Origin: Ignavibacteriales bacterium
Lineage (GTDB): Bacteria > Bacteroidota > Ignavibacteria > Ignavibacteriales > SURF-24
NCBI GenBank assembly: GCA_003599415.1
Contig: QZKB01000132.1
Span: 1 to 35,795 of the forward strand
Direction of reading: 5' to 3'
DNA length: 35,795 bases
Made by a program: the position numbers and the translations under genes. Of the stretch, positions 25,928 through 34,523 are shown piece after piece (within the stretch, counting starts at the first letter, position 1; every line of letters begins with the position of its first letter). Below the pieces are notes generated by a model that searched no databases, was not told where the DNA came from, and saw only the letters and a list, made by a program, of their open reading frames with translations.

Positions 25928-28315
25928 ATGATGAAACAATTTGATACTAACTATGGAAAATTTTCTGAAGATGGAAATGAATATATAATTAAAACTCCAG
26001 CGACACCTAAGCCGTGGGTTAATATTATTTCTAATGGTGATTATGGACTGGTTGTGTCTCAGTCCGGCGGCGGATTCAGCTGGCTAACTCACTCGGAATT
26101 TAACAGACTGACGAGATGGCACCAGGACCTGGTACAGGATAACTGGGGCAAGTATATATACATTAAAAATAATGACACCAATGAAATATGGAGTCCAACC
26201 TGGCAGCCTGTTAAAAAAGAACTTGATTCTTACGAGTGCAGATATGGATTTGGCTATTCAATATTTACTACCGATTATAAAGGAATTAAAGTTGAACTGA
26301 CAATCTTTGTCCCGTTCGATGATTCACTTGAAATCTGGGATATTAAAGTTGTTAATCAAACTCAGACTAAAATTGATCTTTCCTTCTTTACATATTTTGA
26401 ATGGTGTCTTGGTTCTTCTGCAGATCATCATCGGGAATTTCACAGAACTTTTATAGAGACTAAGTTTGATAAAAAATTAAATTCAATTATTGCCGGAAAA
26501 AGAATCTGGGAAATTCCTCTTGGCGACAGAGGCCATTGGAATATTGAATATGAATATAAAGGATTTTTTGCCTGCAGTAAAAAAGCAAGTTCATTTGAAT
26601 GCGACAAAGAGAAATTCCTTGGGCAATATGGGAGTGTATCTTCACCAAAAGCAATTATTGAAAATAAACTTTCTAAAACAAACGGAATCTGGTATGATCC
26701 AATCGGTTCATTAAAGATTGATATTCAATTAAATGAAAACGAAGAAGACAGGTTTGCATTTTATCTTGGTTTGAAAAAAGATGAAAATGAAATTGCACCA
26801 ACATTAATAAAATATAAATCCCATAAACAAGTTGATAAAGCGCTTGAACAGGTAAAATCTAGATGGCAGGAAATGTTTGCAACTCTTGAAATTCAAACCC
26901 CTGATGATGCGATGAATTTACTTGTTAACAAGTGGCTGCGTTACCAGGCAATTGCAGGAAGACTCTGGGGAAGAACTGCTTACTATCAACAGAGCGGTGC
27001 GTTTGGATTCCGAGATCAGTTACAAGACAGTTTAGTTTTCCTACCTATTGATATCTCTTTAACAGAAAAACAAATTAAGCTGCATGCCCGTCATCAGTTT
27101 AAAGATGGAACTGTACTTCACTGGTGGCACCCAATTAGCGAAACAGGCCTTGCAACCAAAATGACAGACGACTTGCTCTGGTTACCATTTTTATTAATTC
27201 ATTACCTGTATGAGACAAACAATTATAAATTCTTAGATACAGAAGAACCTTATTATGATGATCCGAAAAAATCAGATTCATTATTCGAGCACTCAAAGAA
27301 TGCAATTAACAGGGTACTGAAGAGATTAAGTAAACGCGGCTTACCCTTAATTGGCGCAGGCGACTGGAATGATGGTTTAAGCGCAGTTGGTCTTGATATG
27401 AAAGGTGAATCAATCTGGCTGGCAGAATTTCTCTATTACATCTTAATCAATTTTGAAAAGATTGCAAGGAAAAAAGGAAAGAAAAGATTAGCCGAAAGAT
27501 ATTCTGAAAAAGCAAAAGAGCTGAAGAAGTCATTTGATAAATATGCGTGGGATGGTGATTGGTTCTGGCGCGCAACAAAAGACAACGGCAAAAAAATTGG
27601 CAGCGCAGAAAATGAAGAAGGAAAAATTTATCTCAACGCTCAATCCTGGGCTGTGATAAGTGAAATTACTTCAGAAGAGTACAAACAAAAAGCTATGAAT
27701 GCTGTACGCACTCATCTTGTAAAAGATATTGGTCCTGTTCTTCTTTACCCTGCTTACACAAAACCCGATAAATACATTGGTTACCTTTCCCGTTATGCTG
27801 CGGGTAAAAGAGAAAACGGCGGCGTTTATATGCACGCCGCTACCTGGTCAATCTGGGCTTATTCATTGTTGAAAAGAAGTGATGATGCTTATGATATGTT
27901 TAAAAGAATTTGCCCAATATACAATGGAATGAATCCGGATAAATGGAAAGCAGAACCTTACGTTAACCCGGGTAATATTGATGGGCCTCAATCAGTGTTC
28001 TATGGAATGGGCGGCTGGACATGGTATACCGGTTCGGCATCCTGGTACCAGAAAGTATGTGTTGATTGGATACTTGGTATCCGGGCATCAGAAGAAGGAT
28101 TGATTATTGATCCGAGTATTCCAAAGGAATGGAAAGAGTATTCCGTTAAAAGAACTTTCCGTGGTACAGTTTATAATATTAAAGTTCTTAACCCGGAGAA
28201 GGTTTCCTGCGGAGTAAAATCAATTACAGTTGACGGGACAAAGATAGAATCAAATTATTTAATTAAGCCGGTTAATAAAAAACAGGTAAATGTTGAAGTG
28301 ATTCTTGGAAAATAG
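25928..28315 (+). CDS. GH94 family disaccharide/oligosaccharide phosphorylase
   Basis: Cleaves a beta-glucosidic bond with inorganic phosphate, releasing alpha-glucose 1-phosphate. The 795-residue protein has the GH94 build: an N-terminal beta-sandwich (about 10-300: NGDYGLVVSQSGGGFSW, NRLTRWHQDLV, EIWDIKVVNQT) and an (alpha/alpha)6 barrel (about 330-720) with GAFGFRDQLQDSL, HWWHP, GLATKMTDDLLWLP, and GAGDWNDG at 476-483 carrying the general-acid Asp. No signal peptide, so it is cytoplasmic. The length matches disaccharide phosphorylases such as cellobiose or laminaribiose phosphorylase rather than the longer 1,2-beta-oligoglucan phosphorylases. Next to a GH144-type gene, sophorose or short beta-1,2-glucooligosaccharides are possible substrates; cellobiose is the main alternative. 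Confidence 0.93.
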   Translation: MMKQFDTNYGKFSEDGNEYIIKTPATPKPWVNIISNGDYGLVVSQSGGGFSWLTHSEFNRLTRWHQDLVQDNWGKYIYIKNNDTNEIWSPTWQPVKKELDSYECRYGFGYSIFTTDYKGIKVELTIFVPFDDSLEIWDIKVVNQTQTKIDLSFFTYFEWCLGSSADHHREFHRTFIETKFDKKLNSIIAGKRIWEIPLGDRGHWNIEYEYKGFFACSKKASSFECDKEKFLGQYGSVSSPKAIIENKLSKTNGIWYDPIGSLKIDIQLNENEEDRFAFYLGLKKDENEIAPTLIKYKSHKQVDKALEQVKSRWQEMFATLEIQTPDDAMNLLVNKWLRYQAIAGRLWGRTAYYQQSGAFGFRDQLQDSLVFLPIDISLTEKQIKLHARHQFKDGTVLHWWHPISETGLATKMTDDLLWLPFLLIHYLYETNNYKFLDTEEPYYDDPKKSDSLFEHSKNAINRVLKRLSKRGLPLIGAGDWNDGLSAVGLDMKGESIWLAEFLYYILINFEKIARKKGKKRLAERYSEKAKELKKSFDKYAWDGDWFWRATKDNGKKIGSAENEEGKIYLNAQSWAVISEITSEEYKQKAMNAVRTHLVKDIGPVLLYPAYTKPDKYIGYLSRYAAGKRENGGVYMHAATWSIWAYSLLKRSDDAYDMFKRICPIYNGMNPDKWKAEPYVNPGNIDGPQSVFYGMGGWTWYTGSASWYQKVCVDWILGIRASEEGLIIDPSIPKEWKEYSVKRTFRGTVYNIKVLNPEKVSCGVKSITVDGTKIESNYLIKPVNKKQVNVEVILGK

Positions 28316-28348
28316 TTTTATGTAAAAAGTAAAACAGAATTTTAAAAG

Positions 28349-30481
28349 ATGAATAACGAAAACCAAAATATTATTTCTCTTAACGGCGAATGGAATTTTA
28401 TTCCTGATGAAGAAATGAAACTTCGGGTTGAAGAAGTAATTGAAATGTTCGGGAAAGAAAAAGATCATCGGAAGATGCTGATTCCTAATAATTGGCAATT
28501 GGGAGGACTTAATAATTTTTCCGGCACAGTCTGGTTTATTCAATCTTTTGATTTTACAGATTCAACCGACTCATTAAATATTCTTAAGTTCAACGGAGTT
28601 GATTATTTTGCTGATGTTTGGCTGAATCAGAAATATCTTGGTCATCATGAAGGTTATTTCCAGCAATTCTACTTTAATATTTCTTCTTCTATAAAGAATG
28701 GCAATAATCTTTTAGTAGTAAAAGTCTCTTCGCCCAAAGAAGAACCCAAAACTGTTTGGCCCTTAAAAAAGAAATTGATTAAAGGAATATTCAATCATCA
28801 TGATTGCAGACCCGGAGCATGGAGTTTTGAACATGGGCAGGATTTGAATACAGGCGGAATCTGGAATAAAGTTTTTATCGAACGATGTAATAATATTTAT
28901 ATTGATAGCATTAGTGTTACTCCAAAGCTGAATGATAAAAGAAATGCTGCATCAATAAAAGTTGTGATTGATTATGAACTGAATCTGAATGCGCCAATAA
29001 ATGGTGATGTAATTATTCAATTCGTTTCTCCTTCAGGTGAAATAATTGAAAAGAAAATTCAACCTGAGTTCAAACCCGGAAAGCATCAATTAATTTTTGT
29101 TCAGACAATTCATCAACCTGAATTGTGGTGGAGTTGGGATACCGGCGGGCAGAATCTTTATCAATTAAAAATAAAGAGTGAAAGTATTAATGAGAAACAG
29201 GTACAGTTTGGGATCCGTGAAGTTAAGCTTGATGAACAAGAACAATTTTATCTTAATGGTGAAAAACTATTTCTTCGCGGAACCAACATAATACCAACAC
29301 AATGGTTAAGTGATTTTACAAAAGAAAAAATTTATTCTCTCGTTTCTTTGATGAAGGAAGCGAATATAAATATCGTTCGCGTTCATGCCCATGTTAACAG
29401 GAAAGAGTTTTATGAAGAATGCGATAAGCAGGGAATTATAATTTGGCAGGATTTTTCTCTTCAATGGACGTACGATGAATCTGAAGAGTTTGCAGCAAAT
29501 GCTATAAAGCAGATTAAAGAAATGACTAAGCAATTGAACAACTATTCTTCAATTGCATTCTGGTGCTGCCACAATGAACCCGGTGACCAGATTAAATCGC
29601 TTGATCCGCTTCTTTATGATGCTGTTTTATCTGAAGACAATTCAAGAATTATCCGTCTTGCTTCTAACTATGAAGAGCACGCTTACGACGGCTGGTACTG
29701 GGGAAACAAAGAACATTATGCTGCTGCACCAATGGGTCCCATTGTAACCGAGTTCGGTGCACAGGCAATTCCCGAAATTAAATCTCTTCAAAAATTTATG
29801 ACTGACGATGAGATAAATAAACCTGATTGGAATAAATGGAAATACCATGATTTTCAATATGAACAAACTTTTCATATCGCAGGAATTGAACCGGGGAATG
29901 ATGTGAATGAGCTAATTGATAACTCACAGAATTACCAGGCAGAACTTCTTCAGACGTCTATTGATTTTTACAGGCGCAAAAAGTTTAACGGTATAAACGG
30001 CATTTTCCAGTTTATGTTTGTTGATTGCTGGCCTTCAATTACGTGGTCTGTAATTGATTATTACGGTGAAAAAAAGAAAGGTTTTTATACATTGAAGAAT
30101 GCGTATCAACCCGTATATGTTTCCTTGAGAATGCGTCAGACAAAATATTTCCCGGACAGCAAACTTAATTTTGATTTGTGGATTATTAATGACCTTCCAG
30201 AATTCTTTGATAACCTTTCGCTTAAAATTTATTTTGATAAAACTTTAATTTATCAGATTGATTACCTGAAACTGCTTCCAAATGATCTTCAGTTTATTGA
30301 TTGGGAAAAACTAATCCTTGATCTCCCTGTTGGAGCAGCGAATGGTGAACACCGGGTTTATGTTGAACTTTTTGATGAACAGTCTTTAAACGTAATTTCT
30401 AATAATTCTTCGCGGATATTAATTACTTCTAAAAAAGAAATTGAGTATGTAAAAAGTGAAACCGAAAAAGGAGTTATATGA
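28349..30481 (+). CDS. GH2 family glycoside hydrolase (cytoplasmic)
   Basis: 710 residues. A jelly-roll domain (about 1-180: SLNGEWNF, FNGVDYFADVWLNQKYLGHHEGYF), an immunoglobulin-like domain (about 185-295, ending FGIREV), and a TIM barrel (about 300-600) with LFLRGTNIIPTQW. The acid/base is Glu410 in CCHNEP and the nucleophile Glu468 in TEFGAQ, both intact, so a retaining glycosidase. The WWSWDTGGQNLY pattern is nearer to beta-mannosidase-like GH2 members than to LacZ. No signal peptide. It starts 33 bases after GH94 and its stop overlaps the next start (ATGA), so translation is coupled. Given the neighbours it may split beta-glucosidic oligosaccharides; beta-mannoside or beta-galactoside cleavage is not excluded. 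Confidence 0.9.
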   Translation: MNNENQNIISLNGEWNFIPDEEMKLRVEEVIEMFGKEKDHRKMLIPNNWQLGGLNNFSGTVWFIQSFDFTDSTDSLNILKFNGVDYFADVWLNQKYLGHHEGYFQQFYFNISSSIKNGNNLLVVKVSSPKEEPKTVWPLKKKLIKGIFNHHDCRPGAWSFEHGQDLNTGGIWNKVFIERCNNIYIDSISVTPKLNDKRNAASIKVVIDYELNLNAPINGDVIIQFVSPSGEIIEKKIQPEFKPGKHQLIFVQTIHQPELWWSWDTGGQNLYQLKIKSESINEKQVQFGIREVKLDEQEQFYLNGEKLFLRGTNIIPTQWLSDFTKEKIYSLVSLMKEANINIVRVHAHVNRKEFYEECDKQGIIIWQDFSLQWTYDESEEFAANAIKQIKEMTKQLNNYSSIAFWCCHNEPGDQIKSLDPLLYDAVLSEDNSRIIRLASNYEEHAYDGWYWGNKEHYAAAPMGPIVTEFGAQAIPEIKSLQKFMTDDEINKPDWNKWKYHDFQYEQTFHIAGIEPGNDVNELIDNSQNYQAELLQTSIDFYRRKKFNGINGIFQFMFVDCWPSITWSVIDYYGEKKKGFYTLKNAYQPVYVSLRMRQTKYFPDSKLNFDLWIINDLPEFFDNLSLKIYFDKTLIYQIDYLKLLPNDLQFIDWEKLILDLPVGAANGEHRVYVELFDEQSLNVISNNSSRILITSKKEIEYVKSETEKGVI

Positions 30482-32883
30482 GAAGATACTTACTGCTTAT
30501 AACATTATTAATTGCTGCAAATACATTTGCCCAGGATTTTGTTTTCTTTAGTGATAGCCCCAACAGTACTTACTATGATGCAAGCTGGGGATATGCAAAT
30601 TCACCAAGTACTTTGGAAAGAGTAAACAGCAGCAAATTTCCGGTGGACGTAACACGTCAATACCTTGGATTAAACTGCCTGAAACTGAAATGGAAATCAA
30701 GCTCCGGAGGTGAATGGGGAATTGCTGTTGCTGATCCGGATTGGTCTCCGCATGATATAACTACTAAAGATTATATTACTTTCTGGGTATATACTGAAAG
30801 CGCAATCTCAAATGTTGATTTACCATTGATGTACCTGGAAGATACCGGCAATACAAAATCTCCTAAACAAAATATTTCAGGTTATGCACAATCAATTCCT
30901 GCAAATGAATGGACAAAAATTACAGTACCGCTAAACATTTTTATCCAGTCACCCGGCAGTGTTAATATGACTATGATAAAAACAGTATTCTTCGGTCAGT
31001 CATCTTCGGACGGAATTGAACATACTTTATATCTTGATGAAATAAGGATGATTAAGTTGGTTGATACCGATACAATTCCTCCTTCTGCCCCGGTTAGTAT
31101 TTCTGTAAAAGGATTTGATCGTCATTTCGATGTTAGCTGGGCATTCAATCCGGAACCTGATATTGCTGGATACAGAATTTATCAACTTGAAGATTCAGTT
31201 TATAAAATTGTTGGTGAGGCGCGAAGCGAAGAGAATTTCTTCTCTCATTACGTTGGTTTGCCATATAAGACTAACACTTATAAAGTTCTTGCTTATGATT
31301 CTTCCGGTAATCAGTCAGAATTAAGCGCCGAAGTTTCAACCTCTACAAAACAGCTTACCGATGGTGAACTGCTTGATATGGTGCAGGAAGCTACGTTCAG
31401 ATTCTTCTGGGATTATGCTCACCCGGTTTCCGGTTTGTCAAGAGAACGAAGAGGTTCAGGTGATGTTGTTACAAGCGGCGGAAGCGGCTTTGGTATTATG
31501 GCAATTCCTGTTGGTGTTGAAAGAGGTTTTATTACAAGAGATCAGGCAGTTGAACGAATGCTTAAGATATTAAATTTTCTTAGCACCAAAGCAGATAGAT
31601 TTCACGGAGCATTTTCGCACTGGTTAAACGGTACAACAGGAAAGGCAATTCCATTTTCTACAAAAGATAACGGCGGTGATCTTGTTGAAACTGCTTATAT
31701 GATTCAGGGCTTGCTTACTGTAAGACAATATTTTAATCTGAATAATTCGGATGAAGAGCAAATACGTAATTTGTGTACTTCAATTTGGGAAGCTGTTGAA
31801 TGGGATTGGTACCGGAGGTTCACTACAAGTAATTACTTATACTGGCACTGGTCACCCAATTATAACTGGGATATGAATATGACAATCCAGGGACCGAATG
31901 AAGCAATGATTGTTTATCTTCTTGCAATTGCTTCTCCGACTCATCCGGTGCCTTCATCATTATATCTAAATGGATGGGCCGCAAATGCAAATTATAAAAA
32001 CGGAAGGACATTTTACGGAATTCCGTTATATGTCGGCTGGAACTATGGCGGTCCGTTATTCTTTGCTCATTATTCTTTCCTTGGATTTGATCCACGAGGC
32101 AGAAAGGATAAGTTTACAAATTACTTCGTCAATAATAGAAATCATACATTAATTAATAGAGCATACTGCGCAGCAAATCCAAAACATTATTCCGGTTACA
32201 GTGCAGAGACCTGGGGATTGACAGCAAGCGACGATCCCTTTGGTTATAGTGCTCATGAACCAACAAATGATAATGGAACAATAACTCCAAGCGCTGCATT
32301 ATCATCTTATGCGTATACCCCGGAAGAATCTATGGGCGCACTTAAAAGTTTTTATTTTACTTATGGTGATAAAATATGGGGAGCATATGGATTTACAGAC
32401 GCATTTAATGTAAGCAATAACTGGTATGCGAGTAGTTACCTTGCTATTGATCAGGGCCCGATTATTCTGATGATAGAGAATCAGAGAAGTGAATTGCTGT
32501 GGAAAAATTTCATGGAAAACCCGGAAATTCAGCCTATGCTTGATGCGATAGGTTTTACGGTGGATACAACCACCACTGGTGTTGCACCTGATGTTGAGAA
32601 TAATCTGTCATTCAGTCTTTTGGGAAATTATCCGAATCCGTTTAATCCTTCAACAAAAATTAAGTTCTCACTTAGTACTGCCCAGAGTATCCGGGTAATA
32701 ATTTATGATATGCTCGGAAGAAAAATTCAGACTATGGAGAAACAAAATTTAACTTCCGGCATACATGAAGTTGAATGGAACGGTAAAAATGAATTTGGAG
32801 AAGTTGTCAGTTCGGGTGTTTATCTCTATTCAGTAAAAGGAAATGAAAAATCATTAACAGGGAAGTTGATTCTTCAAAAATAA
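30478..32883 (+). CDS. Secreted GH144-type (endo-beta-1,2-glucanase family) enzyme with T9SS sorting domain
   Basis: 801 residues. Signal peptide 1-19 (RRYLLLITLLIAANTFAQ). Residues about 20-195 are a carbohydrate-binding-like beta-sandwich, about 200-290 a fibronectin-III-like domain (PPSAPVSISV, VSWAFNPEPDIAGYRIYQ), about 293-693 the catalytic (alpha/alpha)6 barrel of the glucoamylase-like family now classed as GH144 (FRFFWDYAHPVSGLSRER, SGFGIMAIPVGVERG, DLVETAYMIQGLL, MTIQGPNEAMIVYLLA, YAYTPEESMGALK, SYLAIDQGPIILMIEN). A T9SS sorting domain follows (YPNPFNPSTKIKF at 718-730). Characterised GH144 enzymes cut beta-1,2-glucan. It would act outside the cell or on its surface. It overlaps the GH2 gene by 4 bases and the next gene follows at once. 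Confidence 0.9.
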   Translation: MRRYLLLITLLIAANTFAQDFVFFSDSPNSTYYDASWGYANSPSTLERVNSSKFPVDVTRQYLGLNCLKLKWKSSSGGEWGIAVADPDWSPHDITTKDYITFWVYTESAISNVDLPLMYLEDTGNTKSPKQNISGYAQSIPANEWTKITVPLNIFIQSPGSVNMTMIKTVFFGQSSSDGIEHTLYLDEIRMIKLVDTDTIPPSAPVSISVKGFDRHFDVSWAFNPEPDIAGYRIYQLEDSVYKIVGEARSEENFFSHYVGLPYKTNTYKVLAYDSSGNQSELSAEVSTSTKQLTDGELLDMVQEATFRFFWDYAHPVSGLSRERRGSGDVVTSGGSGFGIMAIPVGVERGFITRDQAVERMLKILNFLSTKADRFHGAFSHWLNGTTGKAIPFSTKDNGGDLVETAYMIQGLLTVRQYFNLNNSDEEQIRNLCTSIWEAVEWDWYRRFTTSNYLYWHWSPNYNWDMNMTIQGPNEAMIVYLLAIASPTHPVPSSLYLNGWAANANYKNGRTFYGIPLYVGWNYGGPLFFAHYSFLGFDPRGRKDKFTNYFVNNRNHTLINRAYCAANPKHYSGYSAETWGLTASDDPFGYSAHEPTNDNGTITPSAALSSYAYTPEESMGALKSFYFTYGDKIWGAYGFTDAFNVSNNWYASSYLAIDQGPIILMIENQRSELLWKNFMENPEIQPMLDAIGFTVDTTTTGVAPDVENNLSFSLLGNYPNPFNPSTKIKFSLSTAQSIRVIIYDMLGRKIQTMEKQNLTSGIHEVEWNGKNEFGEVVSSGVYLYSVKGNEKSLTGKLILQK

Positions 32884-32887
32884 TTTG

Positions 32888-34519
32888 ATGAAGATGAAGT
32901 GTAGAAAAGGAAATATCACTTTATTGTTGGCATTTCTAATGCTTGCAAGCGTTACGGCTTTTTCATTTACTAATAATGAAAAGAGAGTAAAAGAATTGCC
33001 GGTGATGCAGTTAGATGAAGTGAAGCCATCTTCCGAATTAAGTTCGGTTTCAATCTCATCAGATCAGAATTTGCAATCTGTCCTGCTGTACTTAAAGTGC
33101 ATTCAGGATAGTTACTCTACTGACAAGTGGCTAGTCCCTGCTATGGAAGATAATTCCGGGCAAACATTTAATAATGCATTAACTACAATGGCTTTCATAT
33201 TGACAGGCGAAAAAGAAAGAGCCGAGAGAATTTTAAGTTTCTATGCTGGCAGAGCAGATACATTAAATTCAATACTAAACAAGCAATCATTCTATTATAA
33301 CGGAGAAGCCAGAGGTTTTTACCAGAATGTTAATCTGGGTGGTGGCTCTTATAGCCCGTTTATCTGCGACAGATGGATGGGAGATAATGTATGGTTGCTT
33401 CTTGCGTATAAATTTTACGAAAGCAAATATGGATTTAATGAAAAACCATCCTATGAATTTGTAGCAAAGTCAATTAAAGAATTATTACTAAAGTTTTATG
33501 TTGATGATCCGACCGGTCATGGTGGTTTTGTTAGGCACGGCTGGCGATGGGGACCAAGAGATTCTGCCGTAATAAGAAATGATTATAAACTTCATGAAAC
33601 AGATTCTCAAGGTAAACCTGTTGGTCACGAAGAAGGCAATATTGATGCTTATGCTGTTTTTAAAATGATCGGTGAAACGGAGAAGGCTGCAAAGATAAAA
33701 GAATGGATTGATTACAGAATGTCTGAGCTTGAAAAAATTCCGAATGTAAGCCTGCCTTTGGATTTATATAGCTGGCGCTCACTGGCATTTACAGATGATG
33801 GTGACTACTATAAAAATCTTGTCCTTGTTCCGGAAAATGATCCGAGGTTTAAAAAAGAAATTTTCTTCAATGGTAAAAAGGCTACAGGTTTTTATTCGTC
33901 TGCTGCTTCAGATATTCAAAATGTCTGGCTCGATGGATTAGGTCATATGGTTTGTGCATTTTATGCGGCAGGCTATAATGATAAAGCTGAATTCTATTCA
34001 AACCAGTTAGATTCTTTTCTAATAGTAAGGACAATTAAAGGCATTTCGTCTTTTGCCTTGCCGTTTACTGCAAACACATCCGGTGGTTACAATTGGGTTG
34101 ATATTACAAAAGGATTTTCATCTGCTTGTGCGTGGTATATTTTTGCCAAGTACGCTTTCAACCCTTTTAATTTTAAAACTACCGATATAGGTGAAATTGA
34201 TAACAGAGAAAGCAACAATATTTTATTTGAGCTTAAACAGAATTATCCTAACCCGTTCAACCCTAAAACTAAAATAAAATATACAATTCCAGCCCCTCCA
34301 AACCTCCCCCAAGGGGAGGCTATAGTTTCTCTTAAGGTTTTTGATATTCTTGGTAAGGAAATTTTTACTCTTGTTAACGAAGAATGGGTAGCAGGTAATT
34401 ATGAAGTTGAATTCTCTGCCGCCGGCGGAAATACTTCACTGCTTTCCAGTGGTATATATTTTTATGAATTACGTTCTGGAAATTTTGCATCTACTAAAAA
34501 GATGGTGCTGGTAAAGTAA
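32888..34519 (+). CDS. Secreted T9SS protein, probable helical-toroid glycan-active enzyme
   Basis: 543 residues from ATG 32888; TTG 32885 just before it is in frame but less likely, and no Shine-Dalgarno is seen, so coupling to the preceding gene is likely. A signal peptide covers about 1-25 (ITLLLAFLMLASVTAFS). The body (about 55-420) is helical and rich in Trp and Tyr: FNNALTTMAFILTGEKERAERIL, SPFICDRWMGDNVWLLLAYKFY, GHEEGNIDAYAVFKMIGETEKAAKI, NVWLDGLGHMVCAFYAAG. Alternating inner and outer helices suggest an (alpha/alpha) toroid like many glycosidases, but I cannot assign a family. A T9SS domain follows (YPNPFNPKTKIKY near 456), with an extra APPNLPQGEA stretch from a hairpin repeat. It probably helps degrade the same glycan as its GH144 neighbour. 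Confidence 0.85.
   Translation: MKMKCRKGNITLLLAFLMLASVTAFSFTNNEKRVKELPVMQLDEVKPSSELSSVSISSDQNLQSVLLYLKCIQDSYSTDKWLVPAMEDNSGQTFNNALTTMAFILTGEKERAERILSFYAGRADTLNSILNKQSFYYNGEARGFYQNVNLGGGSYSPFICDRWMGDNVWLLLAYKFYESKYGFNEKPSYEFVAKSIKELLLKFYVDDPTGHGGFVRHGWRWGPRDSAVIRNDYKLHETDSQGKPVGHEEGNIDAYAVFKMIGETEKAAKIKEWIDYRMSELEKIPNVSLPLDLYSWRSLAFTDDGDYYKNLVLVPENDPRFKKEIFFNGKKATGFYSSAASDIQNVWLDGLGHMVCAFYAAGYNDKAEFYSNQLDSFLIVRTIKGISSFALPFTANTSGGYNWVDITKGFSSACAWYIFAKYAFNPFNFKTTDIGEIDNRESNNILFELKQNYPNPFNPKTKIKYTIPAPPNLPQGEAIVSLKVFDILGKEIFTLVNEEWVAGNYEVEFSAAGGNTSLLSSGIYFYELRSGNFASTKKMVLVK
34290..34323. repeat. GC-rich hairpin repeat inserted in frame in a T9SS sorting domain
   Basis: The stem CCTCCCC/GGGGAGG (34303-34309 with 34313-34319, 3-base loop) sits inside coding sequence. 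Read on the minus strand it aligns with the intergenic copy at 16907 (TAGCC, CCTT, GGAGG, TTTGG, GGGCT blocks). It codes for APPNLPQGEA between strands KYTIP and IVSLKVF, where the other sorting domains in the window have only SVVENG or similar. Confidence 0.75.
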
Positions 34520-34523
34520 GCTT

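Noticed and set aside
32885-32887. TTG start one codon before the ATG of the second secreted T9SS gene
   Set aside because: The ATG at 32888 is adjacent and fits the signal peptide equally well; no ribosome site favours the TTG.
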